Under the pieces are notes generated by a model. That model saw nothing but the letters and a program-made list of their open reading frames with translations, did not search any database and was not told the origin of the DNA. A DNA stretch of 64,000 nt from Hippophae tibetana (taxonomy: Eukaryota; Streptophyta; Magnoliopsida; Rosales; Elaeagnaceae), in NCBI GenBank assembly GCA_037013495.1, contig CM072811.1, positions 41,555,452-41,619,451 of the forward strand. Reading direction: 5' to 3'. Below, piece after piece: positions 33,200-46,256 of the stretch (positions are counted from its first letter, which is position 1; the number at the start of each line of letters is the position of its first letter). A program made the position numbers and the translations under genes.

Positions 33200-36100
33200 C
33201 TCTACTATTTAAGTATTTTTTTAATTTATCTTCATTTAAATTAGATTTTAATAAATCTTAATTTAAATTTGATATCAATAAATCTTCATTTAAATTTGAG
33301 AGTACTTAGATGATATATTTCTACAATTTTGGATCTTCATTTTCTTCAAATCTATAATAAAATTTAAATAATAATAAAGTCCAAAATAAATAAAAAATAA
33401 ATAAAATTAGATTAAAATTTAAAATTAAAAAATGATAAATTATATAAATTATGCAAGTCATTATTTAATTTTATTTTGTAAGAGTCAAATCTTAGCCAAA
33501 AGTTATGTCTTCCTGTAAAGAAATCTTTTCATGTTTAAAGTCAAGAGAAATATACTTATAGCATTGTGTCTTTACCAAAAGTCACATTTTTTAAATAAAC
33601 AAATTTATTGGCCAAAGGTCACGATTTTTATTCAATTATTCCATAGAATAGTACTAGTCTCCGTTGACTTTGTAATATTGATTCAAATACAATGCTTCAA
33701 AGCAAATAGTAATATGAAACCATTATAACAAAATAAATAATTACAACGAATATGCAATTAATAAAATAAATATATTTATAGTAGCTTTAAAATAAATATT
33801 TTTGTATAAATAAATACAAAAGAAGCATTTTATTATAGTAATATTCAATTTAAACACTTTTAGTTCTATAATTTAAAAAATATATATTTTAATCCTTCAA
33901 AAATTTGGGCTAAAGTGCACATCTTACATCAAAATATATAGGATTAAAGTTGACATTTTTCAAAGTTATAAGACTAAATATCCTTTAGAATTATAGTGTC
34001 ATTATTCTACCATCACTCTTCTTTAAAATAAATTAAAAAAATAAGTTGATATAACCCATTTTACTTTTTTTTAAATTTAAATTAGACACTCCATTTGCAA
34101 TTCTATTGATATTTTATATTTATCGACATTTTAGATTTATACAATATTTTCCATACATTTGGGTCCATCCAACATATCATCACTCACCAAAATTATTCTC
34201 AATCATCCATTCATAACCCTTAACCACCACCTCCCCAATCTTATGATTCCTCTTTCTATCTTCTCAAAATCGTTCTCTTTATCCTCACCTTCTCAATTAC
34301 CTTATGATATGACAATGTTTTCTCTTAAACCCTAGATTTTGATCTCACCATTCAATTGCAATTTAAAAAAAAACCTCTCCCATATCTCCTCTCAATACTA
34401 CTTTGTGGCTTAAGAAACTCACAATGTACAACATTTGATTCATAGATTTGCAAAGATTGAGTTATGAAATTATTTATCCTATTATTGTAAAGTTTCTAAT
34501 TTGGTACCTAATAGGTCAGTGAAATCAAGTTTGATACTTGTTTAGTTGAATTACGATGAGTTAAACATGTTTCCAATAAGCTCTAATAAGTAGTCGTTAG
34601 TAGATCAAAATTTTATCAATTGATCAATTGTATATATTAGTTAAAGATGTATACAATAAGGTTGTACCAGGTTGAGATATCGATCGACCAAACTCTTAGA
34701 CAATCGTCCAATTCCAACCACTTAAATAGGATCACTATTTTGTCAAAATTCAATCATAATTGATCAATGGAAATTAAAAGTATTTTTATCACAATATATA
34801 AAGAGTGGACTGACTCACAAATCTCATATTTATTCTAAAAATGATACTTAAATTATGTAATTATTTTGTGACAATTTAATCTTATTCTTATTAAAAATTT
34901 ACCACACAAAAACAATTGGATATTTTTTTTTTGTTTTTTTTTTAATTCTTTCAGTTATACCTTATTCAACTTAAAATAGATTTTATCTATTGTAGTTGAA
35001 AAAAATGAAATAATTTTTTTATCTTTGTCCTTATGCGATTAATTTTTAGTAATAATAGAGCTAAATTGTTAAAAAAATAAATACAAAATCTAAGTATCAT
35101 CTTTGTAATAAGTAAATAATATTAATGGTATTTTTTTCATAAACAAATGACTAACATGTCTACTAGTTATTGCAGTTAAAACACTTAGATTCATTAGTTT
35201 TTTTTATTACAGTGTAGTACATTAGTTTTTTTAAAAAATGAAAGTTTAGTCTACTAACTTTAGTAAAATAACATTTAATATAATAATTTTAAAAAATAAT
35301 ACTTTAATTCACATTATCAAATTTTAAGTTTTTGAAAACAGTTATTTTTTATTTTTTATATAAAAAAATTAATATAAATATTCGTAGAAATATTTTTAAA
35401 ATAAATTTTTTAAACAATAGAGAAATAAAAAATATATAAAATTAATTATTTAGATTTATATTGTCACTTTTTAAAAAATACTAAATTAAACTATGATTTA
35501 AAAAATAACAAAATCTAAATAATCAATTCTAAAATTAACACATGCTTGATAATCCCTTATTTTTATATGTAAAATTACAAGTGGATAAGATCATATTTGA
35601 TTTTTGAGTTATCATAGCATTTAATAGAAGAAAAAATATTATTCATACGAATCATTATACGTCCATATTTGAGTATTTCTCGTAATACTATCACTTTTAC
35701 GTAATAAACGAAACTAAAATACTAAAATAATAATAACAAACGAATTAAATTACAAACTAAGAATCATTTTTCTCGTAAAAGTTTGAAAAGAAACTTGTAA
35801 AATAGAGGCAGGGGTCCAGGGGACCTCTTCAAATTCCTTTTCGTTTTCAATCTGGAAAGAGGGGACCAAAATAATTTAGCGTGCAAAACAATATAATGAA
35901 AAAGTTACGAATTTCATTACTTTAAATAAAAATGCACGTGGATTTTATTATAATATAATTTTTTCATCTAAATATTAATTTAATATATATTAGGTTATAT
36001 TTTCATTTGGTTTATATTTTTTAAAAATTTTGATCTTTATATAAATGTATTGTATTAAAGATCTTAAAAATGATAAGATAATATCAAACAATTAAGTTGA

Positions 36101-38880
36101 TAATTTTAATACAAGGTGAATGATAAAAGCTTAGGTTTTTCTTGTCTTGCTAGTTAATGTTATTGATTTTAATTTTTTAAATTTAATTATTGATATATTT
36201 AGATGAATTATTGATAATTTTAATACAAGGTGAATGATAAAAGCTTAGGCTTTTCTTATCTTGTTAGCGAATGTTATTGATTTTAATTTTTAAAATTTAA
36301 TTATTGATATATTTAGATGAATTTTAATCTTAATTGTATCTTTATTATTTATGATTGAAATTTAATTTTATATAACTTTTTAACTAAATTTTAGATTATT
36401 ATGAGTTGAAATATAAAAATATCACCAAATTATTATTATTATTTTTTTCATATAATTAAATTATTTTTCATTTTATTTATACTATTTAATTATTATATTT
36501 ATTTTATTTTTTATATGTATCTAACGATATTACGTATTAGATACTTAAGTGGTAGATTTAAAATAACTTATTTAATTAAATAATATATTTGTAAAAAATT
36601 ATTGTCTTAAATATAGTATTTAATTATTTGAATTGTTTCAAATTTACTATTTAATTGTATGAATTGTTTTAAATTTATTAAGACCTGTAACATTGTTAAA
36701 CAAAATTTAATAAAATAATATAAATAAAATAAATATAATATTCATACGTTATATCCTTAGATACAAAAATTAATATAAATAAAATGAATAATTATTAGAT
36801 GATATATACTAAACAAATACAATAATTTATTAATATTTTTATATATTTAGTCATGATATTATTAACTAAGATATATATTTAAAATTGAATATGAGTAAGC
36901 CAGATCATAAAATATCATAGTTTAATTATAAGTTGTAAATCTCTTTTATATATTGTTTTATTTTTAATCTTTATAAAAATAAATAATTTTTTATTAAAAT
37001 TTAAAAATAAAATAATATGAAATAATTAAGTTATTTATACATTAAAATAAAATATTATTTACATGTTTAATTATATATTTAATATTAATACAAATTTATT
37101 AAAAACTTTATTACTGTATTTAAAATATATTTTAATTTTATAATTTTTAAATTAGTATAAAAATTGATCCTGCAAGGATTACATGTATATTTTTAATAAT
37201 CGTAGAAACTTAAATATATTTTTTTATAAATAATATTTAATTTAAAAATTATATACTAAATTACATTTATTTTTAAAAAATAACCTTTAATGTATTTAAG
37301 TTATAATTTAAATCACACAAATTTTATCTTTAAAAATGGTGTGTGTGGCAGAAAAATATCAAGCACTGTTCATACTTTTTGTCTTCCAATAGATTCTGTA
37401 AATCCGATTTACTGGATCTATTGGGTTTGCTTTTCCCATTCAGGTCGATAATAATCTCTGTGTAAGTTTATTTGTTTTAGATTCGAGAATGTATTTTTTA
37501 ATCCTTAATTTTGATAAAAAAAGTATTACTTAATATTTTAATAATTTTTTTATATCAAATAATTGATATATTATTAAAGTTTTATCCTTAAATAATGATA
37601 AAGGAAAAAATATAATTTTTTTAAAATTATTAAAATTTTATTCTTATTAATAGCTTTTATTTTATCTTATTTTAATCATAATCATGGGTAATAAAAAAAT
37701 ATTATTAAATAATTTTATAATTCTACTCCTCTCTCCCTCTTATAATAAACTTTATATTTTTTTAGAAAAAGAAAAGGAGTATTCTGATATTCTCTAAAGT
37801 CTAAATCAAAGAATACTATACCCTTCGTTGTCTTCACTTCCCTATCAATAATAAAGGTGACTAATTGACATTAGGCCCAGTTATGTCAACACCTGCAGTT
37901 TTCAATGGCTTTTTTATTTTTCTTTTGCCTGTTGAGTACTCTGAAGGGGTGTGACTCGGAGTCTCGGATCCGAGTCTTTTTAACTATATTTTATTTATTT
38001 TTGTGCAACTATATATGGAACTCACTTCTGATGCAAGGACTGAGCCCTGACTCACATTAATGGCTCGTCCTATATTACAATGGAGTTTGAATCGTGCGGG
38101 TTGTTTTCGAAAACAGTATATATCATTGTCACATTTAATTCACTATTTTAGTAAAGAGTAAATGAGTAATTTTATATTTATTATATTTTGATACGCATGG
38201 TATTTTAAATAAATATTAAAATAAGAAAATAAAAAACTGAAGTAATTATATACCACACATTAAAAATTAATATATTAATTGATGTAGGTATATATTCATA
38301 TTATATTTATATGTATTAATTAATAAAAAATATTTTTATTTTTTTAAACATGTTAAAAAAAAGTAGCAAATTTGTTCTTTTACCCATGTGAGACATTTTT
38401 TTTCATTTTGATCTAATAATTACTCATTTTTTTCATTTTAGGTATGTATATATATATATATATATATGTTTGTTTTTTTAAATTGTGTATTTTAATTATT
38501 AAATATGTTTTTTTATTTTTATTGTTGTTAAGTGTAAATATCTAATATATTAGGTATTTTACTTAAAAATAAGAGAGCTGTCATTTTGAAACCAATAGGT
38601 AATTTATTCCTAAAATTAAATACATTTACAAAGAAAATGAGGAGACCAAGCATCCCTTTTAAATGAGTTATCTCATGCAATTTTTTCAAAAAATACTTAT
38701 AATTTTATATGAAATTATATTATATACAAACAATTTTTTTTCTGTATAGACAATAAATTTTCATTAATATTTTTACGACATAATGAGTAATTATATATAG
38801 AACTTGTTACGATATTGATTCAAAATAACTTATGTAATCTATATTTTATTATTATTAGTTTTATTTCATATTTTAAGTAG
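33200..38880. other. AT-rich region without recognisable genes
   Basis: No coding domain found. A C/T-richer patch (34140-34420) and a more balanced patch (37860-38120, CTCGGAGTCTCGGATCCGAG) stand out from the AT-rich background but show no protein family. (TA)n runs occur near 38450. Confidence 0.45.
36097..36324. repeat. 114 bp tandem duplication
   Basis: TTGATAATTTTAATACAAGG begins at 36097 and again at 36211, and the following text (GTGAATGATAAAAGCTTAGG...TATTTAGATGAATT) is repeated with a few substitutions. Confidence 0.9.
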
Positions 38881-38889
38881 AGATTTGAT

Positions 38890-39128
38890 CTTTCAAAAAA
38901 AGAAGAGAAATGGAGTGAATCTTGAAGGAATTAGAATTGTATTAGGTGCTTTCAAAAGAATGAATCAAGTACTACACTTGTAGAGAGTATTTATACATAA
39001 ACCTTCATAACACTTGTACATATGAGACTCGTGCATGATAGGGTTGCACCATTAACTACCTAACTGATCTAACGAATTCTCTCACTAAAATTATAATAAC
39101 TTTACATCACAATTGTTACATTCAACAG
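38890..39128 (-). repeat. Probable 3' LTR of copia C
   Basis: Starts TGTTGAATGTAACAATTG after a GAGGGGACC purine tract. It holds a TATA-like TATAAATACTCTC and a CTTGATTCATTC leader typical of copia LTRs. The far end near 38890 is approximate. Confidence 0.6.
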
Positions 39129-40091
39129 GTCCCCTCAAACTAATGGAAGAGGAACTACCATTGGTTTGGCTCAAAAACTAAAAAATAGTGGTGCATAACG
39201 TGCTTTTGTTAAGGGATCTGTAAATTGGTCTAACGAGGAGACATGATCAACACACACAGATCCTTGTACAACTTGGTCATATAAAAATGGTATGAGAATG
39301 AGCTTGAGCTTAAATTTTATTTGTAAGAAAGGTAGGAGTACACGATAATGAAATGGGCAAATAAAATAAAAGAGACTTTAACTATAACAATTTAGAAGCT
39401 ATAAGAGCCATTACTTTATATTCACTTTTTATGTTGCTTCTGGAGATAATTTTTTTATTTGAACAATGCCAACAAACTAGTGAATTTCCCAAGAAAACAT
39501 AATAGGCACTCATGCTCCTTCAATCATCATGGCAGCTATCCCAATCTACATCACAATTATGCAAGAAAATCCAAGCTCTCAAACTTGGGAAAAATAAGAG
39601 CATCTTGCATTGTACCTTTAAGATATCGCAATACCCGTTTAAAAGATAGCTAATGAGCTTCAGAGGTAAAAGATATAAATTGACAAAACTTGTTAATGGA
39701 AAAGACAATGTCTAGCCTTGTGAGAGTCAAGTATTATAAAAGATCCAAGTAGCTATTAGGATTCAAGGGGATCAACAAGAGAAGTACCATCCATTTTGCT
39801 CAAAGGCTTGCCAATAAACATTGGTGTGGAGGCAGGTTTAGACTCGTCTAAACTAGTATCAAGCAAAAAATCAATGACATACTTCCTTTGTGAAAGAGTC
39901 CAAAACCCAATACACTGATAGGATAAGAAGGTATAAACACCTAATGGACTCACCCCAAACTTATACACATAGAAAAGTAAAACACTTAAACAAAAAATAC
40001 AATAGAAGCACAAATAATATAATATCGAGTACGCAAAAAACTTTTCACAATAGATATTATAATCAATAGAAAGTAGGATAATAGTAAACAC
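38890..40091 (-). mobile_element. Ty1-copia element C, 3' end only
   Basis: The minus strand carries the end of copia reverse transcriptase (LSQRKYVIDFLL, then ESKPASTPMFIGKPLSKMDG near 39800-39910), then a frame change into DIVFSINKFCQFIS and VLRYLKGTMQDAL near 39600-39700, then a badly stopped RNase H. Near 39128 a purine tract (TTGAGGGGACC) is followed by TGTTGAATGTAACA, the start of a 3' LTR running to about 38890. The 5' part of the element was not found. Confidence 0.75.
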
Positions 40092-41157
40092 TTTCTAATA
40101 AGAGTTTAAGCTACATTATTTTGTAATATACACACCTTAAACTCAGATTGTACTAGTATACCAATGGATCATGCATAACTAGCGATGTAACGAGGTAAAG
40201 CCACATAGAGAGCATATCTATGTGTTAATGTCCTTGGGTTGCTTAAGGCAAACACTTAACAACAAATAATCCACTAAACAATAAAACAGTTACAACTTTG
40301 AAATAAATAAAATCACTCTTACCTCTATCAATCATAACATTTGTCTAAACTGGTTATTATTTCTCTTGCTTACTTCTTCTATGACAACTTGGTTTGAATC
40401 ACGAACCTGGATCTTCTATATAGCCAATACCACCCAATATGGATGATAATAAGTAAGGTTACTACATTTATGCATTCGATTTGGACGAAGGGTTATAAGT
40501 CCCATTGTTTAGCCATGTGTTTATGAGTTTATTGCTTCTAATTAACCGGCCATTAATTAGATGATTTTGGTCTTATGATTTACTATTGAAAGAGAGAATT
40601 ATATGATAGATCTAGAATATTTTAGCGTAGGTAAATATAGAGATCGAAAAACTTGTACGAACTTGTGTAAAATTAAAATCATTGGTCTTAATGTTTTCTT
40701 GCTTTATTAAATTGCATACTTTTGTGTAAATTGATGAACAAGAATGTTTCCAATTAACTATCGAAAAAGGCTTTTGGATGTTTTTTTGGAGATTGCTAAC
40801 AATAAAAAAGAATTAAATTAAATTAGATAGATAAGTAAAGCATAATGAGTTATTAGGTGAAATCGATTTCTTAGAATTTTTCTTCCCATAAATTTGATCT
40901 TCGAACAACATATTTATTTTCTTTTGTGAATTTTCTTTAAATTGATTTTATTTTAAATTTCAATTAAATCAGCCTTACTGAATTCTCTAGATAAAATTGA
41001 GATTAGTATAATTTTGGTATTTTTTAAAAATAAGTTACCAATCCTTGAATGTAGTACTCTTCTTATCACTTTACTTTAAAACTACGATACGATGCACTTG
41101 TAGTTTTGCACCGATCATTAGTACACCTTTTTTGAAAAGATATGTCACTTGGCTTTA
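40092..41157. other. Unassigned region between copia C and the gypsy remnant
   Basis: No protein family recognised on either strand. It may belong to the untranslated or gag part of one of the flanking elements. Confidence 0.35.
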
Positions 41158-41363
41158 AAGGTAAGACAAGCCACTATTGTATTAGCATTAATGGTTATAG
41201 AACAATATAACAATTATTATGCAGAAACTACTCAACACTACAACTAGTGAGTTTGATTAAGAGGTAAAACAAGCCACTATTGTATTTGCATTGATGGTTA
41301 GAAAAAAATTCAACAATTATTAAGTAGAAACTAATTTACCTCATGAAGTGGAAAAAATGTTAG
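41158..41363. repeat. About 103 bp tandem duplication in the gypsy remnant
   Basis: ACAAGCCACTATTGTAT occurs at 41166 and 41269, each followed by similar text through CAACAATTATTA...AGAAACTA; the two copies are moderately diverged. Confidence 0.75.
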
Positions 41364-42960
41364 AAGTTTTTAAGGATCTATCTCCAACAAAATTTCCAAA
41401 TGAGCTACCTCACTTAAGGGATGTCCAACATTAGATAGATTTTCCAGGTCCAATATCAGATGGATTTTGTTCCAAGGAGTAGTCTTCCAAATCTATCTCA
41501 TTATAGGATGAGCCCAAAAGATCATTCCATACTACAAAAATCTTGTGAAAGATTTGATGATCAAAAACCTAATCCAAGAAAGCAAGAGTCCCTATGCAAT
41601 ACCAATCTTGTTAGTTCCTAAGAAAGATGGAACAATGAGGATGTGTGTTTATTGATAGAACTAACAAAAAGATCACAATTAAGTATAGATTTTTGATTCC
41701 TCGACTTGAGAATATGCTTGATAAATTACAAGGCTTCACATTATTTTCCAAGCTTGATTTGCATAGTGACTACAATTAGATTAAAGTTAAGGGAGATAAA
41801 TGGAAGATTGGTTTTAAGAAAAAAGAAGGCATTTATAAGTAACTAGTCATACCCATTGGGTTATGTAATACACCTAACACCTTTATAAGATTGGTGAATC
41901 AAGTGTTAAAGTGATTTCATGGAAAGTGTGCGATCTTTTACTTTGATGATATTATACTCGTTTACAGCCACTCCAAGGAAGAATACTTGGAACAACTTGA
42001 AAGGGTGTTGGAAATTCTTGAGAAAAATAAGTTATATCTCCAACTTGAATAAATGTGAGTTCATGACTGAACAAATCCTATTTTAGGTTTCATTATAAGG
42101 TCCAATGGTGTCCCAATTGATAGCAAGAAAGTGGAAGCCATTCAATCTTGGCCTTCACAAAAGAATATCAAAAAAGTAAGAAGTTTTCATAGACTGGCAA
42201 CATTTTATAAAAGATTTGTTAGAGATTTCAACTCAATTATGACTCTAACCAATTTTTTGAAGAAAGGGATGTTTAAATGGGATTAGGAATAAAAGGAAAG
42301 TTTCTAGCTTTTCAAATAGAAATTATGTTCTACATCAATCTCGGCATTACTTAATTTTGAAAGGGTTTTAAGGCTGAAACAGATGCTTCTAAATTAGGGA
42401 TTGGGGTAGCTCTTTCATAGAATAATAACCCAATAGAATTCTTTAGTGAGAAATTAAATGAAGCAAGATAGAAATGGTCAACTTATGACTAAGAATTTTA
42501 TGCAGTCATAAGGGATTTCAAACATTGGGAATACTATCTTATGTCCAAGAAGTTTGTTCTTTATAATGACCATCAAGCTCTAAAATGGACAAATTTTTAA
42601 AGAGATATATTTAGAGTTCATTCAAGGTGGGTGATTTATCTCTAAAGATCACTTGTGTTTTCAAACATAGATCTGGCCAACATAATAAGGCAGTTGATGC
42701 TCTAAACCATAAGCACTCATTGCAGACTTTGCTATACTCAAATATAGCTAACTTTGAGTCACTACCTATAATGTATCCAACTGATGAAGATTTTAGGTTA
42801 ATTTGGGAACATAGCCAATCATATGGTATTTTTGGTTATTATCATTTGCAAAAAGACTTTCTATTTAAAGAACCAATTATGTACTTTCACAACTACACTC
42901 AGGTTCTATTGATTAAAGAATTACAAGTTGGTGGTATCAGTGGGAAGCATGCTTCGATGC
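41340..42960 (+). pseudogene. gypsy reverse transcriptase and RNase H, decayed
   Basis: RT blocks are readable: [20 protein letters not shown] near 41670, [11 protein letters not shown] near 41750, and the catalytic box IFYFDDIILVYSHSKEEYL near 41935, intact at Y-x-D-D. RNase H and tether text follow in several frames, then a clear frame at 42627-42971 with CVFKHRSGQHNKAVDALNHK, the end of RNase H and the chromodomain-type linker. Confidence 0.85.
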
Positions 42961-43005
42961 TTAGATTGTGAGCAACCAAAACAATGGAATAACTAGCTAC
43001 CTCAA

Positions 43006-43440
43006 GTGGAATTTGTAGTTAATAGTGTTATTAACCGATCCACTGGTTGTTCTCCATTTTCTATTGTCTACACGAAAATGCCTAACTTCATTGTGGATTT
43101 ATTAAACATTTCATCTCCTAAAGGCAAGACAGGTGGTAAATGGGTGACAAATTATGCCCAATTTCATCAAAAGATCAAGGAACATATTGAGGAAATGAAT
43201 GCTAAGTACAAAAACCAAGTTGATGGGTACATGAAACTGAAATAGTTTGAAGAGGATGAGCTTATTATGGTTCATTTGAATAAGAATAGGTTACCTATTA
43301 GTCATTATTCAAAATTAAAACCTAAGAATTATGGTCCTTTTCGTGTTTTGAAGATAATCAATGATAATTCTTATCTCATTAAAATACCAAGTGGCATACT
43401 TCTTCAACTTTTAATGTGGGTAATATTCATCATATTTCCC
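43006..43440 (+). pseudogene. gypsy integrase C-terminal remnant
   Basis: VNSVINRSTGCSPFSIVYTK is the conserved end of the gypsy integrase core (Ser-Pro-Phe box). It is followed by the GPY/F module (YGPFRVLKIINDNSYLIKI near 43330). One stop (after MKLK) interrupts it. Confidence 0.88.
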
Positions 43441-43470
43441 TTTTAAAGATGCTGCTATAATTTACGTGAA

Positions 43471-44984
43471 TTCGAGGGCGAACTCTAATGAAGAGTAGGA
43501 CTCTAACTCATTAGAGCAAACACTATTTTATTACTTGAATTCACTATTTTATTGTTATTTTACAAAGCATCATTGTTTTATGTTTGTATTGTCAATTTAG
43601 ATTACAATTGACTATTAGAGCCCTTAAAGTTATTTGTATTATTATGCAATGAGCCTTGCTAACGCCATGAGTGATTCTGTTTAGGAAAGAATTTAGGCAT
43701 GGGCTAATTTATTTTGTCAATTATCTTGTGCGTTGTATTCCCTTAGTTCATCTAATCTTTAACATACTAGAGGTTCAAGCAATCAAAGTATTGCTACCTC
43801 ATCTATGTAGCTGATTAGCACAGAGTTCTTCAATTACATAATGCATCAATAGAGAATCCCAAAATCAGTGTAGTTATAGTAAGTAGAACATCTCCAAACA
43901 AATTACGTAGAACACGCCCCAACCCTATAGAGTTATTAGCCTAACAATAGATGTGAAAATAGAAGTCCCATATGACTAACTTTAACTCCGTGGATACCAC
44001 CCACTGTTTTAGGAGTCTCAAAATATCTTCTATATATATCAAAAATGAAAATGGTCTAGAGGGGATCTCCTAGGCGCAAACCTCTATAGGGGAAATATTT
44101 TTTTGTAAGCATGACACTGGCAGGAAAACCCATACAACTAGTATTTAAACATGTATAAAAAAACAAGATATGAACAATATTATTGATATATTGAAAAATA
44201 CTACTTGGGTTGAGTCGCATACTAGGTCGTCCTCTTTAAGAAGTTTCGCAGTTTTGCTTAAAGTTGTGCAAGCAAACATAGTCTCGTTGTCCTGAGGATA
44301 AAACAACCCATAATCTTTTTTTGTCTTAGAACTTCACTACACTGATGGAATCTGGAATGATACATCTCTAAAATATTTATGTTGCTCAAAAAACTTAAAA
44401 ACAATTTTGTATATTTTTTTCTTGGGTTTGCTACGAAGAACAATTTCTGAGTTGTGTAAAACTGAGAGCTATAACCCTCTTTTTATAGCTAAAAAAATGA
44501 ATGTGCATACAATTTTTACAAAGAAAAAACGTTCATACAATAATAGCATTTTATAAGACTCGGTCTAGGTGGATGGAAACGGAATAGAACGGTAAAACAA
44601 ATAACGGTCACAATAATTAAATGGAACGATAAAAAAAATAACCATCATAATAATGGAAAATTTTCTAAAAACGTGACATGTGCACATGTGTATGGACTCA
44701 TAATTCCTTAGGTTCTCTCCCCTTCCATAAAAATGGGTGCCTCTTAGGGCTCAATTCCAATTGTAAATCATTTTCTATATAAACACCTCCTAAGAGATGT
44801 AGAAAAACAATGTGTGACAACTTTTGAGAGAGTAAAATTATGAACTTTTTCTCATCATTTGTTTATTATTTAAATTCACACTATTTCCAACAACCAAATC
44901 ATATGCTTTGCTCATATTTACTTTGTAGCTGCCATTATTTTTAAATTTTGTTTGAAGCTTTTCATGATGATTGTTGTTAGTTTA
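43471..44984. other. Unassigned, probably repeat-derived
   Basis: No coding domain recognised. The stretch 44640-44895 looks LTR-like (TATATAAACACCTCC promoter motif and an end resembling TTTCCAACA), but no partner or primer site was seen. Confidence 0.3.
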
Positions 44985-45288
44985 CAATGATGGTCATTAA
45001 AGAATGATCGACATGAAATATAATTCTCATAACAGTCATTGTTAGTTTATAATAATGATTAGGAAAAAACGATTGCACTAAAATATATTTTTCATTATGG
45101 TCATGTGATTTCCTACTATTTTTAATGATGATTGTTTTTTTTTTGTTTTCAATGACGGACGTGACCGTCATGGAAAATATTTAAATATTTATTTACCATG
45201 ACGTTTAGATTTATAACAATCTATCTATTTTAAAAAAATATCATGATAGCCTAATAATAATTTTGAAACTTTTTTTGTGAAGTAGTTA
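44985..45288. mobile_element. Possible decayed CACTA end
   Basis: Read in reverse from 45288 the sequence starts ACTACTTCACAAAAAAAG, resembling a CACTA terminus. It contains repeated, inverted words such as ATGACGGTCACGTCCGTCAT and AATGATGGTCATT, like subterminal repeats. The other end was not found. Confidence 0.3.
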
Positions 45289-45301
45289 CTCATAAATAAC
45301 A

Positions 45302-45490
45302 TCAGGTACTATCAAATTTAGAGGGAGAGAAAAAAACATCAGGTAAATATCGATTGAGTCTATTAACAATGGGATTTAATGTAATCTTGTAAATCAGCGT
45401 GCAAAAAGAGTGATTGGCCTGAACTCTGTGATTAAGAGCTCTCAGTTCACCACCTTTATTGAAAATCTTCAAACATACTATACAGGACAA
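45302..45490 (-). pseudogene. LINE reverse transcriptase fragment
   Basis: The minus-strand frame reads CLKIFNKGGELRALNH and then FCTLIYKIT and PIVNRLNRYLPDVF, resembling the plant L1-type ORF2 pattern (F-x-G-x-L-x-x-L-N followed by ISLCTVIYKIISK and NRL). It ends where copia D begins, and other pieces of what seems to be the same LINE lie beyond that element. Confidence 0.6.
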
Positions 45491-45492
45491 TA

Positions 45493-45991
45493 TGTTGGAT
45501 CATAAACTTGATTTATTATTCACTTATTATTACTTTTAGATTATCTTAGTATTTTGTAGGTGTGAGACTAATTAATGTAAGTAGTTGGAGAAGTAATAAG
45601 AGTGAGACTAATAAATGCAAGTATGTATGATTAGTATTTTATAGGTATGAGACTAATTAATGTAAGTAGTGGGAGAAGTAATAAGAGTGAGACTAATAAA
45701 TGCAAGTAGGTATGGTTAGTATTTTGTTAGTGTGAGAATAATTAATGTAAGTAGTTGGAGAAATAATTTAATGAGTGGTTGTGAGGTGTTGAGAAGTGTT
45801 TTTGGAAGCTTATAAATAGAACTTCTCTAAAACCATTTGGAATCAAGAGAAAAATTAAGAGTTTCTAAGAGAGTGAAAAAGTAAAGCCTAAATAAGAGTG
45901 AGTTGTATCTTGTATTTTGAGTGAAAGTGCTCTTGTAATATTTCTTTGAATTTGAATAAAAGTTGTTTGTGTGAGTATTTCATTTCCAACA
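45493..45991 (+). repeat. 5' LTR of copia D
   Basis: TG...CA ends; a TATAAATAGAACTTCTC promoter motif near 45811; followed three bases later by a primer site. Confidence 0.88.
45546..45770 (+). repeat. 85 bp tandem repeat inside the copia D LTR
   Basis: The unit beginning at TTTTGTAGGTGTGAGACTAA recurs at 45552, 45637 and 45722 (85 bp spacing); the third copy is partial. Confidence 0.92.
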
Positions 45992-45994
45992 AAG

Positions 45995-46006
45995 TGGTAT
46001 TAGAGC
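45995..46006 (+). promoter_or_regulatory. Primer binding site of copia D
   Basis: TGGTATTAGAGC, a one-base variant of the initiator Met-tRNA complement, directly after the LTR. Confidence 0.8.
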
Positions 46007-46256
46007 TGAGTTGAAAAGTATACACTATTGCATATCAAATCAAAGGTCTCGACGAGAGGAATTTGACGTTGTAAAAATCTCCCCGATTAGAGTTTAGACG
46101 CGCCGCCATGTACCGTCGGAAAAGTGCTGCCATAAATCGAGTTGACTAACCGAGTTGGTTCCATTGAAAAAAAAACAGAGTTCCTTCCAAAGTTTTTCAA
46201 CGTTCCAGATTCATCCGTGAGATCAAATTTTTCATATTCTCATCATATTAAGAGAT

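Larger units (their letters stand above)
41158..43470 (+). mobile_element. Ty3-gypsy retrotransposon remnant (pol)
   Basis: Pol domains appear in gypsy order on the plus strand: the protease-RT linker (FPNELPHLRDVQH), reverse transcriptase, RNase H, then the end of integrase. The integrase core and zinc region are missing between about 42960 and 43005. Stops and frame changes are many. No LTR was identified. Confidence 0.85.

Noticed and set aside
33028..33261. 77-residue Phe/Ser/Leu-rich frame
   Set aside because: Pyrimidine-rich antisense of a leader-like region; no signal of coding beyond composition.
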